Positions 1 through 9,138 are shown, numbered from the stretch's first letter. The stretch: DNA of 52,372 nucleotides from Micromonospora sp. MH99 (GCF_021442385.1 NZ_MUZA01000045.1:1-52372); one strand, 5' to 3'. The notes: generated by a model from the letters alone, not told the origin. Made by a program: numbers and translations.

Positions 1-214
1 CGCGACGGCCGGCGACCCGGTAGGGCTGGGTCACCCGGATCACCGCCAGGCCGGCCCCGACCGCCGAGTCCCGCACCGCGAGCAGGTCGGGCGCGTCCAC
101 GCTGCCGCCCGCCCCGTGCCCGAGCACCAGCAGGGCGGCGGCCGGCCGGGCCGGCAGGTCGGTGTCGATCCGCGCCGGGCCGCGGGGCGTGTCGATCTCT
201 TCGCTGGGCAGCAC
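1..214 (-). CDS. Alpha/beta-hydrolase family protein (N-terminal part, runs off the window)
   Basis: Only the first 71 codons are visible; the gene continues past position 1. The N-terminus reaches a hydrophobic strand followed by an H-G-A-G-G oxyanion-type motif at residues 33-37, then a D-A-P-D-L stretch. This layout is typical of the small KANL3/Tex30-type alpha/beta-hydrolase family (dienelactone-hydrolase-like) of actinomycetes. The GTG at 214-212 is chosen because an in-frame TGA lies a few codons upstream and no ATG is available. The nucleophile and the catalytic His lie outside the window, so the substrate cannot be judged. Confidence 0.7.
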   Translation of the reverse strand, partial: MLPSEEIDTPRGPARIDTDLPARPAAALLVLGHGAGGSVDAPDLLAVRDSAVGAGLAVIRVTQPYRVAGRR

Positions 215-267
215 CGACCCATTCTGCGCCGACCTCGCCGGTCAGCGGGATGGTTCACTCCCGGCGG

Positions 268-660
268 TCAGCTCAGCGGCACCAGGGTGAGCAGACGGTC
301 GCGGACCGGAGGGCCGGCGTCGTCGGCCGCGTCCGGATCGGGCTCGACCTCGCCGCGCCAGGCGACAAGCATCGCCCGCCGCTCGCGGGGTGTGGTCGCG
401 CCCCACACGCCGTGGCAGTCGCCGACCTCCAGCGCCCAGGCCAGGCAGGAACCCTGCACGTCACAACTGCGGCACAGCGCGACGGCGGCATCCGCCGGTT
501 CGTTCGGTGCCGGAAAAAACGTCTCCGGATCGACGTTCTGGCACGTCCCTCTGGTGCGCCACGCGTCGTCCTGTCGGCGTTCTCGCAAGGCCCGCAGCAG
601 CCGCGGATCTCTCCGTGCCGCAGCCACCTCGTGCGGACGGGGCATACGCGCCCGTGTCAT
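268..660 (-). CDS. WhiB-family iron-sulfur transcription factor
   Basis: A 130-residue protein with the four cluster-binding cysteines of WhiB proteins at 40, 63, 66 and 72 (C-x22-C-x2-C-x5-C), the D-P-E-x-F-F-P signature after the first Cys, and a G-V-W-G-A turn at 84-88 where most relatives have GVWGG. WhiB proteins carry a [4Fe-4S] cluster and usually act with the primary sigma factor. The ATG at 660 is preferred over an in-frame GTG at 669 because GGAGG sits about eight bases before it. It is not WhiB7: the AT-hook is missing and the C-terminal tail is acidic. I could not assign a Wbl subclass. Confidence 0.88.
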   Translation of the reverse strand: MTRARMPRPHEVAAARRDPRLLRALRERRQDDAWRTRGTCQNVDPETFFPAPNEPADAAVALCRSCDVQGSCLAWALEVGDCHGVWGATTPRERRAMLVAWRGEVEPDPDAADDAGPPVRDRLLTLVPLS

Positions 661-742
661 TCCACCCACCTCCCCCGTGGGACCGGCAAGATCGGTGGAT
701 GTCGTCCGCCCCGTGCGAATCGACAGCCACTACCGGCGCTGT

Positions 743-772
743 GTTGTATCGCACTTCCGGACACCGAGACAA
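743..772 (-). promoter_or_regulatory. Candidate promoter of the WhiB-like gene
   Basis: Reading leftward there is a -35-like TTGTCT at 772-767, an 18-base spacer, and a -10-like TACAAC at 748-743, about 80 bases before the WhiB start. The match is moderate and is found by eye only. Confidence 0.35.
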
Positions 773-857
773 GGGCTTACGGAGAACATGGCTGAACGGC
801 CAGGCGACGAATCGAGCAGAACCCTGGCAAATCGGTGCTCGACGATGCCTGTCATTT

Positions 858-1568
858 TCAGAACAGAGTCAGCTCCGATGGGACCGGCTGCGGCGGGACG
901 GACACTCGGGCGGTCAACTCCGGGCCGTCGTTGCGGACGTCGCCCACCGCCGGCCCGACCGGGCGGATCTCCAACCCGGCCAGCCGATCGGACGACGCGG
1001 GCACGAGCAGGCGGTCGGGCTCGTCGCACGGCCCCAACCAGGACGACCACCGATCGGGCGGCAGCAGCACCGGCATCCGGTCGTGCACCTCGGCCAGCTC
1101 GCCGAGCGCCGCGGTGGTCAGCACGCTGAAGGTGAGCCGGCTCTCGGCCCCGGACTCCCAGACCGACCAGATGCCGGCCAGGGCGAGCACCGAGCCGTCG
1201 GCCGGGGTCATGAAGTACGCCTGCCGGCGGCCGTCGGGCTGGCGGACCCACTCGTACCAGCCGTCGGCCGGCACCAGGCAGCGGCGGCGGGCGAACGCCC
1301 CGGCGTACGCCCGGCTGGTGGCCACCGTCTCGGCCCGCGCGTTGATCATGCGGGCCGCGCCCGCGGCGGACCGGGACCAGTGCGGCAGAAAGCCCCAGCG
1401 GGCGACGCAGAGGCTGCGGTGCCCGTGCGGGGTGAGCCGGACCAGCGGCACGCGGTCGGTGGGCGCGACGTTGTGATCCGGCCGGATCGCGCCGTCGGTG
1501 TCGTCGGCCGACTCGAACAGCGCGCTCAACTCACCGGAACCACGGGTCGTCGCGTACCTGCCGCACAT
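858..1568 (-). CDS. SRAP (HMCES/YedK-type) abasic-site DNA-protein crosslink protein
   Basis: A 236-residue SOS-response-associated peptidase. The invariant Cys2, exposed after Met removal, forms the thiazolidine link to abasic DNA. The companions are visible: N76 in M-I-N-A-R-A-E, E106 in G-W-Y-E-W and H162 in V-H-D-R-M-P-V. Family role: shielding of abasic sites in single-stranded DNA. Length and start fit the family exactly. It is divergent to aroA, which starts about 100 bases away; SRAP next to aroA is also seen in mycobacteria. Confidence 0.95.
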   Translation of the reverse strand: MCGRYATTRGSGELSALFESADDTDGAIRPDHNVAPTDRVPLVRLTPHGHRSLCVARWGFLPHWSRSAAGAARMINARAETVATSRAYAGAFARRRCLVPADGWYEWVRQPDGRRQAYFMTPADGSVLALAGIWSVWESGAESRLTFSVLTTAALGELAEVHDRMPVLLPPDRWSSWLGPCDEPDRLLVPASSDRLAGLEIRPVGPAVGDVRNDGPELTARVSVPPQPVPSELTLF

Positions 1569-1670
1569 GCGCTCACGCTAACCCGTCGGGGGCCCTGCCT
1601 GCTGTCCCGCCAACCGGGAGTACGACCGCCGGTCGGCGTCACCCACCGGCCGACACGGCAGAATGTAACC

Positions 1671-2969
1671 GTGGGGAATCTGACCGCGACCCGGCCGCCA
1701 CAGCCGTGGAGCGCACCGACCGCGTCCGACCCGGTGGCAGCGACACTGCGCCTGCCCGGCTCCAAGTCGATGACCGCCCGCGCCCTGGTGCTCAGCGCCG
1801 TGGCCGCCGGGCCGTCGACCCTGGCCGAGCCGCTGCGCGCGCGGGACACCGAGCTGATGGCCGCCGGCCTGCGCGCGATGGGCACGCACGTGTCGATCAA
1901 CGACGACGAACGTTGGCTGGTCCGGCCGCACCCGCTGGTCGGCCCCGCCCACGTCGACGTGGGGCTGGCCGGCACCGTGATGCGGTTCCTGCCACCGGTG
2001 GCGGGGCTGACCGACGGGCAGGTCACCTTCGACGGCGACCCGTACGTCCGCACCCGGCCGCTCGGCCCGCTTGTCGACGCACTGCGCTCGCTGGGCGTGC
2101 GGATCGACGTCACCGGCACGGGCAGCCTCCCGCTGACAGTGCTCGGCACCGGTGGGGTCACCGGCGGCGAGGTGGTGATCGACGCGTCCGCGTCCAGCCA
2201 GTTGGTCTCCGGCCTGCTGCTGGCCGCCCCGCGCTTCGACCGGGGCCTCGTGGTGCGCCACGTCGGTGCGCCGGTGCCCTCCGCGCCCCACCTGCGGATG
2301 ACGGTGCGGATGCTGCGGGCCGCCGGCGCGGCGGTCGACGACAGCACCCCCGACGTCTGGGCCGTCGAGCCCGGCCCGCTCACCGGGCGCGGCTGGGAGA
2401 TCGAGCCAGACCTCTCCGGCGCCGTGCCGTTCTTCGCCGCGGCCCTGGTCACCGGCGGCGAGGTGACCCTGCAGGGCTGGCCGCACAGCAGCGCCCAGCC
2501 GGTCGAGCAGCTCCGGTCGCTGCTCCAGCGGATGGGCGGCGAGGTCACCCTCTCCACCAACGGGCTGACCGTCCGCGGCACCGGCGTGGTGCACGGTCTG
2601 ACCGCCGACCTGTCCGACGTCGGCGAGCTGACCCTCGTGCTGACCGCGCTGGCCATGCTCGCCGACTCGCCGTCGGTCTTCACCGGCGTCGGGCACATCC
2701 GGGGCCACGAGACCGACCGGCTCGCCGCGCTCGCGCGGGAGTTCGGCGGGCTCGGGGCCGACATCACCGAGACGCCGGACGGGTTGGAGATCCGGCCGCG
2801 CCCGCTGCGCGGTGGCGTCTTCCGCACCTACCACGACCACCGGATGGCCCACGCCGCCGCGGTGGCCGGGCTCGCCGTCCCCGGCATCGAGGTGGACGAC
2901 GTGGGGTGTACCTCCAAGACCATGCCCGAGTTCCCGGCACTATGGTCAGCGATGGTGACCGGAAAGTGA
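1671..2969 (+). CDS. aroA: 3-phosphoshikimate 1-carboxyvinyltransferase (EPSP synthase)
   Basis: Joins shikimate-3-phosphate and PEP in the shikimate pathway. The 432-residue protein has the N-terminal L-P-G-S-K-S loop, the G-L-A-G-T-V-M-R-F segment, a D-A-S-A-S-S-Q substrate loop and the late S-K-T-M-P-E-F motif. The reading frame stays open far upstream, but homology begins at the GTG at 1671, which gives the normal family length. The gene is followed by rsgA after about 37 bases on the same strand, so the two are probably cotranscribed. Confidence 0.97.
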   Translation: MGNLTATRPPQPWSAPTASDPVAATLRLPGSKSMTARALVLSAVAAGPSTLAEPLRARDTELMAAGLRAMGTHVSINDDERWLVRPHPLVGPAHVDVGLAGTVMRFLPPVAGLTDGQVTFDGDPYVRTRPLGPLVDALRSLGVRIDVTGTGSLPLTVLGTGGVTGGEVVIDASASSQLVSGLLLAAPRFDRGLVVRHVGAPVPSAPHLRMTVRMLRAAGAAVDDSTPDVWAVEPGPLTGRGWEIEPDLSGAVPFFAAALVTGGEVTLQGWPHSSAQPVEQLRSLLQRMGGEVTLSTNGLTVRGTGVVHGLTADLSDVGELTLVLTALAMLADSPSVFTGVGHIRGHETDRLAALAREFGGLGADITETPDGLEIRPRPLRGGVFRTYHDHRMAHAAAVAGLAVPGIEVDDVGCTSKTMPEFPALWSAMVTGK

Positions 2970-3005
2970 CGCTCACTGAGAGCTGACGCGAGAAGAGGAC
3001 AGGTC

Positions 3006-4118
3006 CTGGCGACCAAACGGCGGGAGTACGACGAGGACGACGTACGGGTCCGACCCGGAAAGTCGTCGCGCCCGCGTACGCGCACCCGCCCGCAGCACAC
3101 CGACGCGGTGGACGGCTTCGTCATCGCCGTGGACCGGGGGCGCTACCAGTGCGTGCTGGCCGGGGCCGAACGCGGCGTGGTGGGGGCCGAGCTGCCCACG
3201 GTGACCGCGATGCGGGCCCGGGAGCTGGGCCGCAAGTCGGTGGTCGTGGGTGACCGCGTCAGCCTGGTCGGCGACACCTCCGGCGCCCAGGGCGCTCTCG
3301 CCCGGATCGTCCGGATCGCCGAGCGCCGCTCGGTGCTACGTCGCACCGCCGACGACGACGAGACCACCGCCGAGGGCCGGCTGGAACGGGTGGTGGTGGC
3401 CAACGCCGACCAGTTGGTGATCGTCAGCGCCCTGGCCGACCCGCCGCCGCGGACCGGGTTCATCGACCGCTGCCTGGTGGCCGCGTACGACGCGGACGTC
3501 GAGCCGCTGCTCTGCCTCACGAAGGCCGACCTGGCCGGGCCGGAGGAGGTGCTCGGCTACTACACCGAGCTGGAGCTGCCGTACGTGCTCAACCGCCCGG
3601 ACTCCGACCTCGCCGCGCTCCGCGCGCTGCTGAGCGGCAAGGTGTCGGTGCTGGTCGGGCACTCCGGGGTGGGCAAGTCGACGCTCGTCAACCGCCTCGT
3701 CCCGGAGGCGCTGCGCGCGGTAGGCGTGGTCAGCGCGATCGGCCGGGGCCGGCACACCTCGACAAGCGCGGTGGCGCTGCGGCTGCCACCTGTGCCGGGC
3801 GTCGACACCGACCCGGGCTGGATCATCGACACCCCCGGGATCCGCAGCTTCGGGCTGGCGCACGTCTCCGCCGACAGCCTGCTGCACGGCTTCCCGGACC
3901 TCGTCGAGGGCACCGTCGACTGCCCGCCCAACTGTCAGCACACGGCCGACGAGACCGACTGCGCGCTGGACGCCTGGGTGGCCGCCGGCAAGGCCGACCC
4001 GCGCCGGCTGGCGTCGTACCGCCGGTTGCTCGCCTCGCGTGCCGGCGACGGTGACGCGCGCGGCGACAGCGACCAGCGCGGGCCCGGCGAGGGTGACCGG
4101 CGCGGGCCCGACGAGTGA
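3006..4118 (+). CDS. rsgA: Ribosome small-subunit-dependent GTPase A
   Basis: A circularly permuted GTPase that acts in 30S subunit maturation. An N-terminal OB fold is followed by the T-K-A-D base-specificity motif, then the P-loop G-H-S-G-V-G-K-S-T, then D-T-P-G-I, and a C-terminal zinc knuckle with C-P-P-N-C-x-H and a last Cys. The tail is low complexity and rich in Gly, Asp and Arg. Family-like N-terminal sequence (KRREYDEDD followed by a basic stretch) begins at a CTG at 3006, seven bases after GAGGA. The first GTG, at 3108, would cut into the OB fold and give 336 residues. I therefore place the start at 3006 (370 residues), with reservation. Confidence 0.88.
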   Translation: MATKRREYDEDDVRVRPGKSSRPRTRTRPQHTDAVDGFVIAVDRGRYQCVLAGAERGVVGAELPTVTAMRARELGRKSVVVGDRVSLVGDTSGAQGALARIVRIAERRSVLRRTADDDETTAEGRLERVVVANADQLVIVSALADPPPRTGFIDRCLVAAYDADVEPLLCLTKADLAGPEEVLGYYTELELPYVLNRPDSDLAALRALLSGKVSVLVGHSGVGKSTLVNRLVPEALRAVGVVSAIGRGRHTSTSAVALRLPPVPGVDTDPGWIIDTPGIRSFGLAHVSADSLLHGFPDLVEGTVDCPPNCQHTADETDCALDAWVAAGKADPRRLASYRRLLASRAGDGDARGDSDQRGPGEGDRRGPDE

Positions 4119-4146
4119 CCCGCGAGGCGTCGGCTAGGTTGCCGGC

Positions 4147-4965
4147 ATGACCGGGTACGCCGACGACCTCGCCCTCGCCCACCTGCTCGCCGACCGGGCC
4201 GACGCCATCGCCATGGCCCGGTTCCGGGCGCTCGACCTGCGGGTGGAGACGAAGCCCGACCTGACCCCGGTCTCCGACGCGGACACCGCAGTGGAGCGGG
4301 AGATCCGCGCCCTGCTGGCCGAACACCGGCCCGCCGACGGGCTGCTCGGCGAGGAGTACGGCGCCGAGCCGTCCACCGATCCGAACGGCCGGCGGTGGAT
4401 CGTCGACCCGATCGACGGCACCAAGAACTTCGTCCGTGGCGTGCCGATCTGGGCCAGCCTGATCGCGCTGTACGACGGCGACCGGCCGGCCGTCGGCGTG
4501 GTGTCGGCGCCGGCGTTGGGCCGACGCTGGTGGGCGAGCGCCGGCGCGGGCGCGTACGCCGGGCCGGGTCCGGCAGCCGGCGACCGGATCGGGGTGTCGG
4601 CGGTGCGCGAGGTCGCCGACGCGAGCGTCTGCTACTCGTCGCTGACCGGGTGGGAGGACGCCGGGCGACTCGACGCGATGCTCGACCTGCTGCGGGCCGG
4701 TTGGCGCAGCCGAGCGTACGGCGACTTCTACGGCTACATGTTGTTGGCCGAGGGCGCACTGGACGTGATGGCCGAGCCGGAGTTGTCGCTGTGGGACGTG
4801 GCGGCGCTGGTACCGATCATCACGGAAGCGGGTGGCACGGTCACGGATCTGGGCGGTCGACAGTCCCCCACCGGCGGGCCGGGCACCGAGAGCAGCGTGG
4901 TCGCCACCAACGGTGTACTGCACGCCGACATCCTCGCCCGGCTGGATCGACCAGCCGAGCGCTGA
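4147..4965 (+). CDS. hisN: Histidinol-phosphatase, inositol-monophosphatase type
   Basis: A 272-residue Mg-dependent phosphatase of the IMPase superfamily. The metal ligands are seen as G-E-E at 68-70 and D-P-I-D-G-T at 87-92, with a second acidic site in the late L-W-D-V-A-A motif. In actinomycetes the member located next to aroA/rsgA is the histidinol-phosphatase of histidine biosynthesis, which is the basis for the name. The motifs alone would also allow inositol-1-phosphatase. It lies 28 bases after rsgA and probably shares its transcript. Confidence 0.85.
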   Translation: MTGYADDLALAHLLADRADAIAMARFRALDLRVETKPDLTPVSDADTAVEREIRALLAEHRPADGLLGEEYGAEPSTDPNGRRWIVDPIDGTKNFVRGVPIWASLIALYDGDRPAVGVVSAPALGRRWWASAGAGAYAGPGPAAGDRIGVSAVREVADASVCYSSLTGWEDAGRLDAMLDLLRAGWRSRAYGDFYGYMLLAEGALDVMAEPELSLWDVAALVPIITEAGGTVTDLGGRQSPTGGPGTESSVVATNGVLHADILARLDRPAER

Positions 4966-4991
4966 CCCCCGGCAACCTCTATCCTCGCCAG

Positions 4992-5879
4992 GTGGTCTCC
5001 TCCGGCTGGTGCTTCCTCGCGGCGATGATCGTCGCGTACGGCTTCGCCAACCTGCTCCAGTCGGTGGCTGCGGCGCGCACCACAGTGCACCACACCTTCG
5101 ATCCGGGTCTGCTGCTGCGCCTGGCCGGGCACCGGACGTACCTGGTGGGGCTGTGCTGCCAGATCGGCGGGTTCGTGCTCGCCTTCCTGGCCCGACGGGA
5201 CCTGCCCCTGTTCCTGGTGCAGGCGAGCGTGGCGGCCGGGCTCGGGGTGACCGCCATCATCGGCGTTCTGGTGCTGAAGTGGCGGATGCCGGCGGCGGAG
5301 GTGGCCCTGCTGGCCCTGCTCTTCGCCGGGATCACCGCGCTGGTGCTGGCCGCGCGGCCGGCGCCGTCGAAGCAGCTCGGCACCGCCGGCTCGGTGGCCC
5401 TGCTGGCGGCGCTCGGCGTCATCGCGGTGCTCGGTGTCTTCGCCGTCCGGCTGCACGGAGCGCCCGGGTCGGTGGCCCTGGGCTCGCTGGCCGGGCTGGC
5501 GTTCTCGTCAGCGGCCGTCGCGGCCCGGCCGCTGGCCTCCGCGCCGTCGGCCGAGGCGTTCCTCGCCAACCCGCTGTTCTACCTGCTGATCGCCCACTCG
5601 ATCGTCGGCCAACTGCTGCTCGGGCTGGCCATGCAGCGCGGCTCGACGACCGCGGCGGTCGCCGCCATGGACGCCGCCGGAGCGGTGCCGGCGGCGATCG
5701 TCGGTCTGCTGCTGCTCAACGACAAGATCTGGCCGGGTCGCGAGTGGCTGGCCGCCGCCGGATTCCTGGTCACCCTGGCCGCCGTGATCGGCCTGACCCG
5801 CTACGCGCAACCGCAGCAGCACCGTTCGGTGGCGCACCGCCACGACCGGGCCATGGTCAGCGCGGGCCGGTCCGTCTGA
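4992..5879 (+). CDS. EamA/DMT-like integral membrane protein
   Basis: About 295 residues with roughly nine or ten hydrophobic helices and short loops, ending in a His/Arg-rich cytoplasmic tail. The layout resembles drug/metabolite-transporter (EamA) relatives, but the substrate is unknown. The GTG at 4992 is the first start that keeps the first helix whole; an ATG at 5025 would cut into it. It follows hisN after 26 bases in the same direction and converges on the glycosyltransferase gene with a 28-base gap. Confidence 0.75.
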   Translation: MVSSGWCFLAAMIVAYGFANLLQSVAAARTTVHHTFDPGLLLRLAGHRTYLVGLCCQIGGFVLAFLARRDLPLFLVQASVAAGLGVTAIIGVLVLKWRMPAAEVALLALLFAGITALVLAARPAPSKQLGTAGSVALLAALGVIAVLGVFAVRLHGAPGSVALGSLAGLAFSSAAVAARPLASAPSAEAFLANPLFYLLIAHSIVGQLLLGLAMQRGSTTAAVAAMDAAGAVPAAIVGLLLLNDKIWPGREWLAAAGFLVTLAAVIGLTRYAQPQQHRSVAHRHDRAMVSAGRSV

Positions 5880-5907
5880 CCGACCCGCGCATCCGGCGGC
5901 ACCCCGC

Positions 5908-7107
5908 TCACGCCTCGACGGGCTTGCGGCGGCTCACCACCCGCTCGTAGAGGCGTTCCAGGGCGCCGGCGGTCCGTTCCCACGTGTAACTGCTGCGGAC
6001 CCGGTCCACCGCGGCGTGCCCGTACGCGAACCGGCCGGCGTTGTCGGCGAGCAGCCGGCGCAGGGAGACCCCGAGCGTGCGTACGTCACCGGGGGGCACC
6101 AGACGGCCGGTGACCTCGTCGACCACCGCGTCCGCCAGGCCGCCCATCGCGTAACCGACAACCGGCACCCCACAGGCCATGGCCTCCAGGGAGACCCGTC
6201 CCGCCGAGGAGTAGTGCGGCGTGCAGGCCACCACGTCGGCCGACCGGTACCAGGTCGCCATCTGGTCGTGCGGCACCGCCCCGACCAGGCGGACCTGCTC
6301 GGCCACCCCGGCCCGTTCGGCCAGCTCGCGCAGGCGACGCGCCTCCGCGTGGTTGGCCAGCTGGCCGGCCGGTGGACCACCGGCGATCACCAGTTCGGCG
6401 TCGCCGACCAGCCGCATCGCCCGGATCAGGTCGTCCTGGCCGTGGCCCGGGGACAGTCCGCCGACGGAGAGGATCCGGGCCCGCTGTTCGCGCGGGGCCG
6501 CTTCGCCGTCCGGGTGGAACTGCGCGGTGTCCACCCCGGCCGGCACCATCGCCACGGAGGTACGTTGCAGACCCATCCGGGTCAGCTCGTCCACCTCGTC
6601 GTTGCACTGGGCGACGGCGATGTCCACCGCCCGGGTCAGCGCCCGCTCCAGCGGGATCCGCTCCCCCGGGCCGTCGTACTCGCCGCCCAGGTGGCGCAGC
6701 TGCTCCACACCGAGCGAGTGGAAGGTCTGCACGACCGGGATGTCGGTCTCCCGGACGGCGTGCGCGGCGGCCAGGCCGCCGATCCAGTAGTGCCCGTGCA
6801 CCACCTCGGGGCGCCAGGCGCCGCCCCACTCGTCGGTCAGCCACCGCCCGAACTCGGTGACGTGCGGGATCAGACCGGCGGTGGGCAGGGCGGTCGCCGG
6901 GCCGACGGGCACCCGGTGCACCCGGTAGCCGCCGACGTCCGCCGTCGCCGGCAGGTCAGGGTCGTCCCGACGTTCGTAGATGCGGACGTCGTGGCCTCTT
7001 CCGGCCAGTTCGGCGGCGACCCGCGCGATGTGTTGTTGGGTGCCGACCGGCGGGCCGTCGGCATGCCGGTACGAGCTGGTGTGCGCGCAGACGAGGCCGA
7101 CGCGCAT
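5908..7107 (-). CDS. GT4-family (GT-B fold) glycosyltransferase
   Basis: A 399-residue retaining glycosyltransferase. The N-terminal acceptor domain has a glycine-containing G-T-Q-Q-H loop, an H-G-H-Y-W segment and Q-T-F-H-S-L. The C-terminal nucleotide-sugar domain has the V-G-G-L-S-P start and the E-x7-E type pocket in the S-L-E-A-M-A-C-G-V-P-V-V motif. It resembles the MshA branch, but I would not call it mshA from sequence alone. A strong GGAGG precedes the ATG. It is divergent from the SDR gene across about 200 bases that must hold both promoters. Confidence 0.85.
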   Translation of the reverse strand: MRVGLVCAHTSSYRHADGPPVGTQQHIARVAAELAGRGHDVRIYERRDDPDLPATADVGGYRVHRVPVGPATALPTAGLIPHVTEFGRWLTDEWGGAWRPEVVHGHYWIGGLAAAHAVRETDIPVVQTFHSLGVEQLRHLGGEYDGPGERIPLERALTRAVDIAVAQCNDEVDELTRMGLQRTSVAMVPAGVDTAQFHPDGEAAPREQRARILSVGGLSPGHGQDDLIRAMRLVGDAELVIAGGPPAGQLANHAEARRLRELAERAGVAEQVRLVGAVPHDQMATWYRSADVVACTPHYSSAGRVSLEAMACGVPVVGYAMGGLADAVVDEVTGRLVPPGDVRTLGVSLRRLLADNAGRFAYGHAAVDRVRSSYTWERTAGALERLYERVVSRRKPVEA

Positions 7108-7336
7108 GGGTCACCTCCCTGCGATCTTTTCCTCGGCGGTCCCGGTCAGAGCGTCCCATTAACCTCAGAGCCCCGAGCCGAAACCTGGCAGATCGGGAAC
7201 AGTCACCGCAGGTGCCACCGACACTTGCGTCACGGCAAGCACATGAGCCCCGATTTCGCCCGGCGCACCGGGCGGATCCGATGATCGTCGGGCGGCGATT
7301 GGTATGACCGGGCCCGACCGGGGGTACCGCTGCAGA

Positions 7337-8332
7337 ATGCCGCTGACCCGCACCCTCGACGATTCGACCGTGGTGATCACCGGCGCCTCCAGCGGGATCG
7401 GCACGGCCACCGCGTACGCCCTGGCCCGCCGGGGCGCGGCGGTGGTGCTCGCCGCCCGCAGCGAGCCCGCGTTGCGACAGGTCGCGCAGCGCTGCCGGGA
7501 GCTGGGCGGCCGGGCGGTGGCCGTCCCGACCGACGTGACCGATCTGGAGTCGGTGCAACGGCTGGCCGACCGCGCGGTGGGCGAATTCGGCCGCATCGAC
7601 GCCTGGGTGAACAACGCCGCGGTGAGCGCGGTGGGCCTGTTCGACGAGATCCCCGTCGCCGAGTTCCGGCGCGTGCTGGAGGTCAACCTGCTGGGCACTG
7701 TGCACGGCATCAAGGCCGCTCTGCCGTACCTCGGCGCGGCCGGCGGCGGCGTGCTGGTCAACAACGCGTCGGTGCTGGCCGAGGTGGCGATGCCGTACCA
7801 GTCGGCGTACAACGCCGCGAAGCACGGCATCCGTGGGCTGGCCGACACCGTCCGGCAGGAGCTGCGGGTGACCGGTCGCGGGCAGATCTCCGTCTGCACC
7901 GTCCTGCCGGCCACCATCGACACCCCGTTCTTCCGGCACGCGGCCAACCACAGCGGTCGCGAGCTGGTGCCACCCCCGCCGATCTACCCGCCGGAGGTGG
8001 TCGCCGAGACGATCGTGCGGCTGCTGCGCCGGCCGCGCCGCGAGGCGTACGCCGGTGGCGCCGCACGGCTGCTCGGCCTGCAGTGGCGGCTGGCGCCGGC
8101 CCTTGTCGAACGCACCCTCGGCTGGTACGCCCACCGCACCCAGTTCGGCCCGGGCGCCCGGCTCGACAGCACCGGCAACGTGTTCCACGCCGACGGGCAG
8201 GCCAGCCGCAGCGGTGGCTGGCACGGTCGACGGCGTCAGCTGGTTCGGATGACCGCCGCGTTCGGTCTCGCCGCGGCCGGCACCGCTGTCGGCACCATGG
8301 CCATGAACCGCCGATCCCGATCGGTTCGCTGA
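7337..8332 (+). CDS. Short-chain dehydrogenase/reductase
   Basis: A 331-residue classical SDR. It has the NAD(P)-binding T-G-A-S-S-G-I-G loop, the N-N-A structural motif, a catalytic Ser in N-N-A-S-V and Y-N-A-A-K as the Tyr-Lys pair. A C-terminal extension ends in a hydrophobic A/G-rich helix and a basic tail, suggesting membrane association. The ATG at 7337 is chosen over an earlier in-frame ATG at 7304 because homology starts with the segment just before the nucleotide loop. Its TGA overlaps the ATG of the next gene by one base, a sign of translational coupling. Confidence 0.87.
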   Translation: MPLTRTLDDSTVVITGASSGIGTATAYALARRGAAVVLAARSEPALRQVAQRCRELGGRAVAVPTDVTDLESVQRLADRAVGEFGRIDAWVNNAAVSAVGLFDEIPVAEFRRVLEVNLLGTVHGIKAALPYLGAAGGGVLVNNASVLAEVAMPYQSAYNAAKHGIRGLADTVRQELRVTGRGQISVCTVLPATIDTPFFRHAANHSGRELVPPPPIYPPEVVAETIVRLLRRPRREAYAGGAARLLGLQWRLAPALVERTLGWYAHRTQFGPGARLDSTGNVFHADGQASRSGGWHGRRRQLVRMTAAFGLAAAGTAVGTMAMNRRSRSVR

Positions 8333-9138
8333 TGACAGGCGTCGACCGACCGCAGGCGCCGTACGTCAGCGGGCCGCACCCCGAAACGACCATCGGAGTG
8401 AACGAGCGCTGCCGGGTGGAGGTCGACGAGTCGTCCCCGGTCATCCGGTTGAGCGGGGTGCTCGACACCGCCGGGGCGCCCCGGGTCCACGACGCGTTGC
8501 TGGCACGGCTCAGCGACCGGCCCGGCCCGGTGGTCGCCGACGTGACCGGGTTGCGGGTCACCGACCCGGCCGGGCGGGGCGTCTTCGCCGAGGTCCGCCG
8601 GGAGATCGCCGACTGGCCGGCCGCGGACCTGCTGCTGTGCGACCCGGCGGTCTCCGGGCCCGGTCGCCCCGACGCCGTCCTGGCGGGTGTGCCGGCCTGG
8701 CCCACCCTCGACGCCGCGCTGGCCGCTGTCGCGGCGGCCCCGCTGGCGGCGGTGCTGACCGCCGAGCTGCCGCCGACCCCGGAGTCCGCCCGGCAGGCCC
8801 GCGAGCTGGTCGCCACCGGTTGCGTGCGCTGGGGCATGCCGGCCCTGACCGAGCCGGCGCAGATCGCGGTCACCGAGATGGTCAACAACGTGGTCACGCA
8901 CGCCCGGACCCCGATGAGCGTCCGGCTGGCGCCGCAGGACGACACCCTGCACCTGGCGGTTCGGGACCACTCGTCGCGCCGGCCCACATTCGAAGGTCTG
9001 TCCCCGCCGAACCGCGTGGGCGGCCGGGGTCTGCTGCTGATCGACACCGTGGCCCGACGGTGGGGCACCAGCATGGTGCCGGACGGCAAGGTCGTCTGGT
9101 GCGTGCTGCACCCGGACGACGAGGCAGCGCAGGGCTGA
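8332..9138 (+). CDS. STAS domain - HATPase fusion (sigma-factor regulatory protein)
   Basis: A 268-residue protein. Residues of about 25-115 form a STAS (anti-anti-sigma) fold, and residues of about 140-265 form a GHKL ATPase of the RsbW/SpoIIAB type, with N-box E-M-V-N-N-V-V-T-H-A and lid G-G-R-G-L-L-L-I-D. At the place where STAS antagonists carry a phosphorylatable Ser/Thr, this one reads V-T-D-P-A-G, so the usual switch residue appears absent. Both partner-switch halves in one chain suggest self-regulation or a scaffold role. It is coupled to the SDR gene upstream. Confidence 0.82.
   Translation: MTGVDRPQAPYVSGPHPETTIGVNERCRVEVDESSPVIRLSGVLDTAGAPRVHDALLARLSDRPGPVVADVTGLRVTDPAGRGVFAEVRREIADWPAADLLLCDPAVSGPGRPDAVLAGVPAWPTLDAALAAVAAAPLAAVLTAELPPTPESARQARELVATGCVRWGMPALTEPAQIAVTEMVNNVVTHARTPMSVRLAPQDDTLHLAVRDHSSRRPTFEGLSPPNRVGGRGLLLIDTVARRWGTSMVPDGKVVWCVLHPDDEAAQG

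Noticed and set aside
390..1670. Long upstream extension of aroA over the SRAP and WhiB genes.
   Set aside because: The extension is antisense to two genes with full signature motifs; aroA homology starts at 1671.
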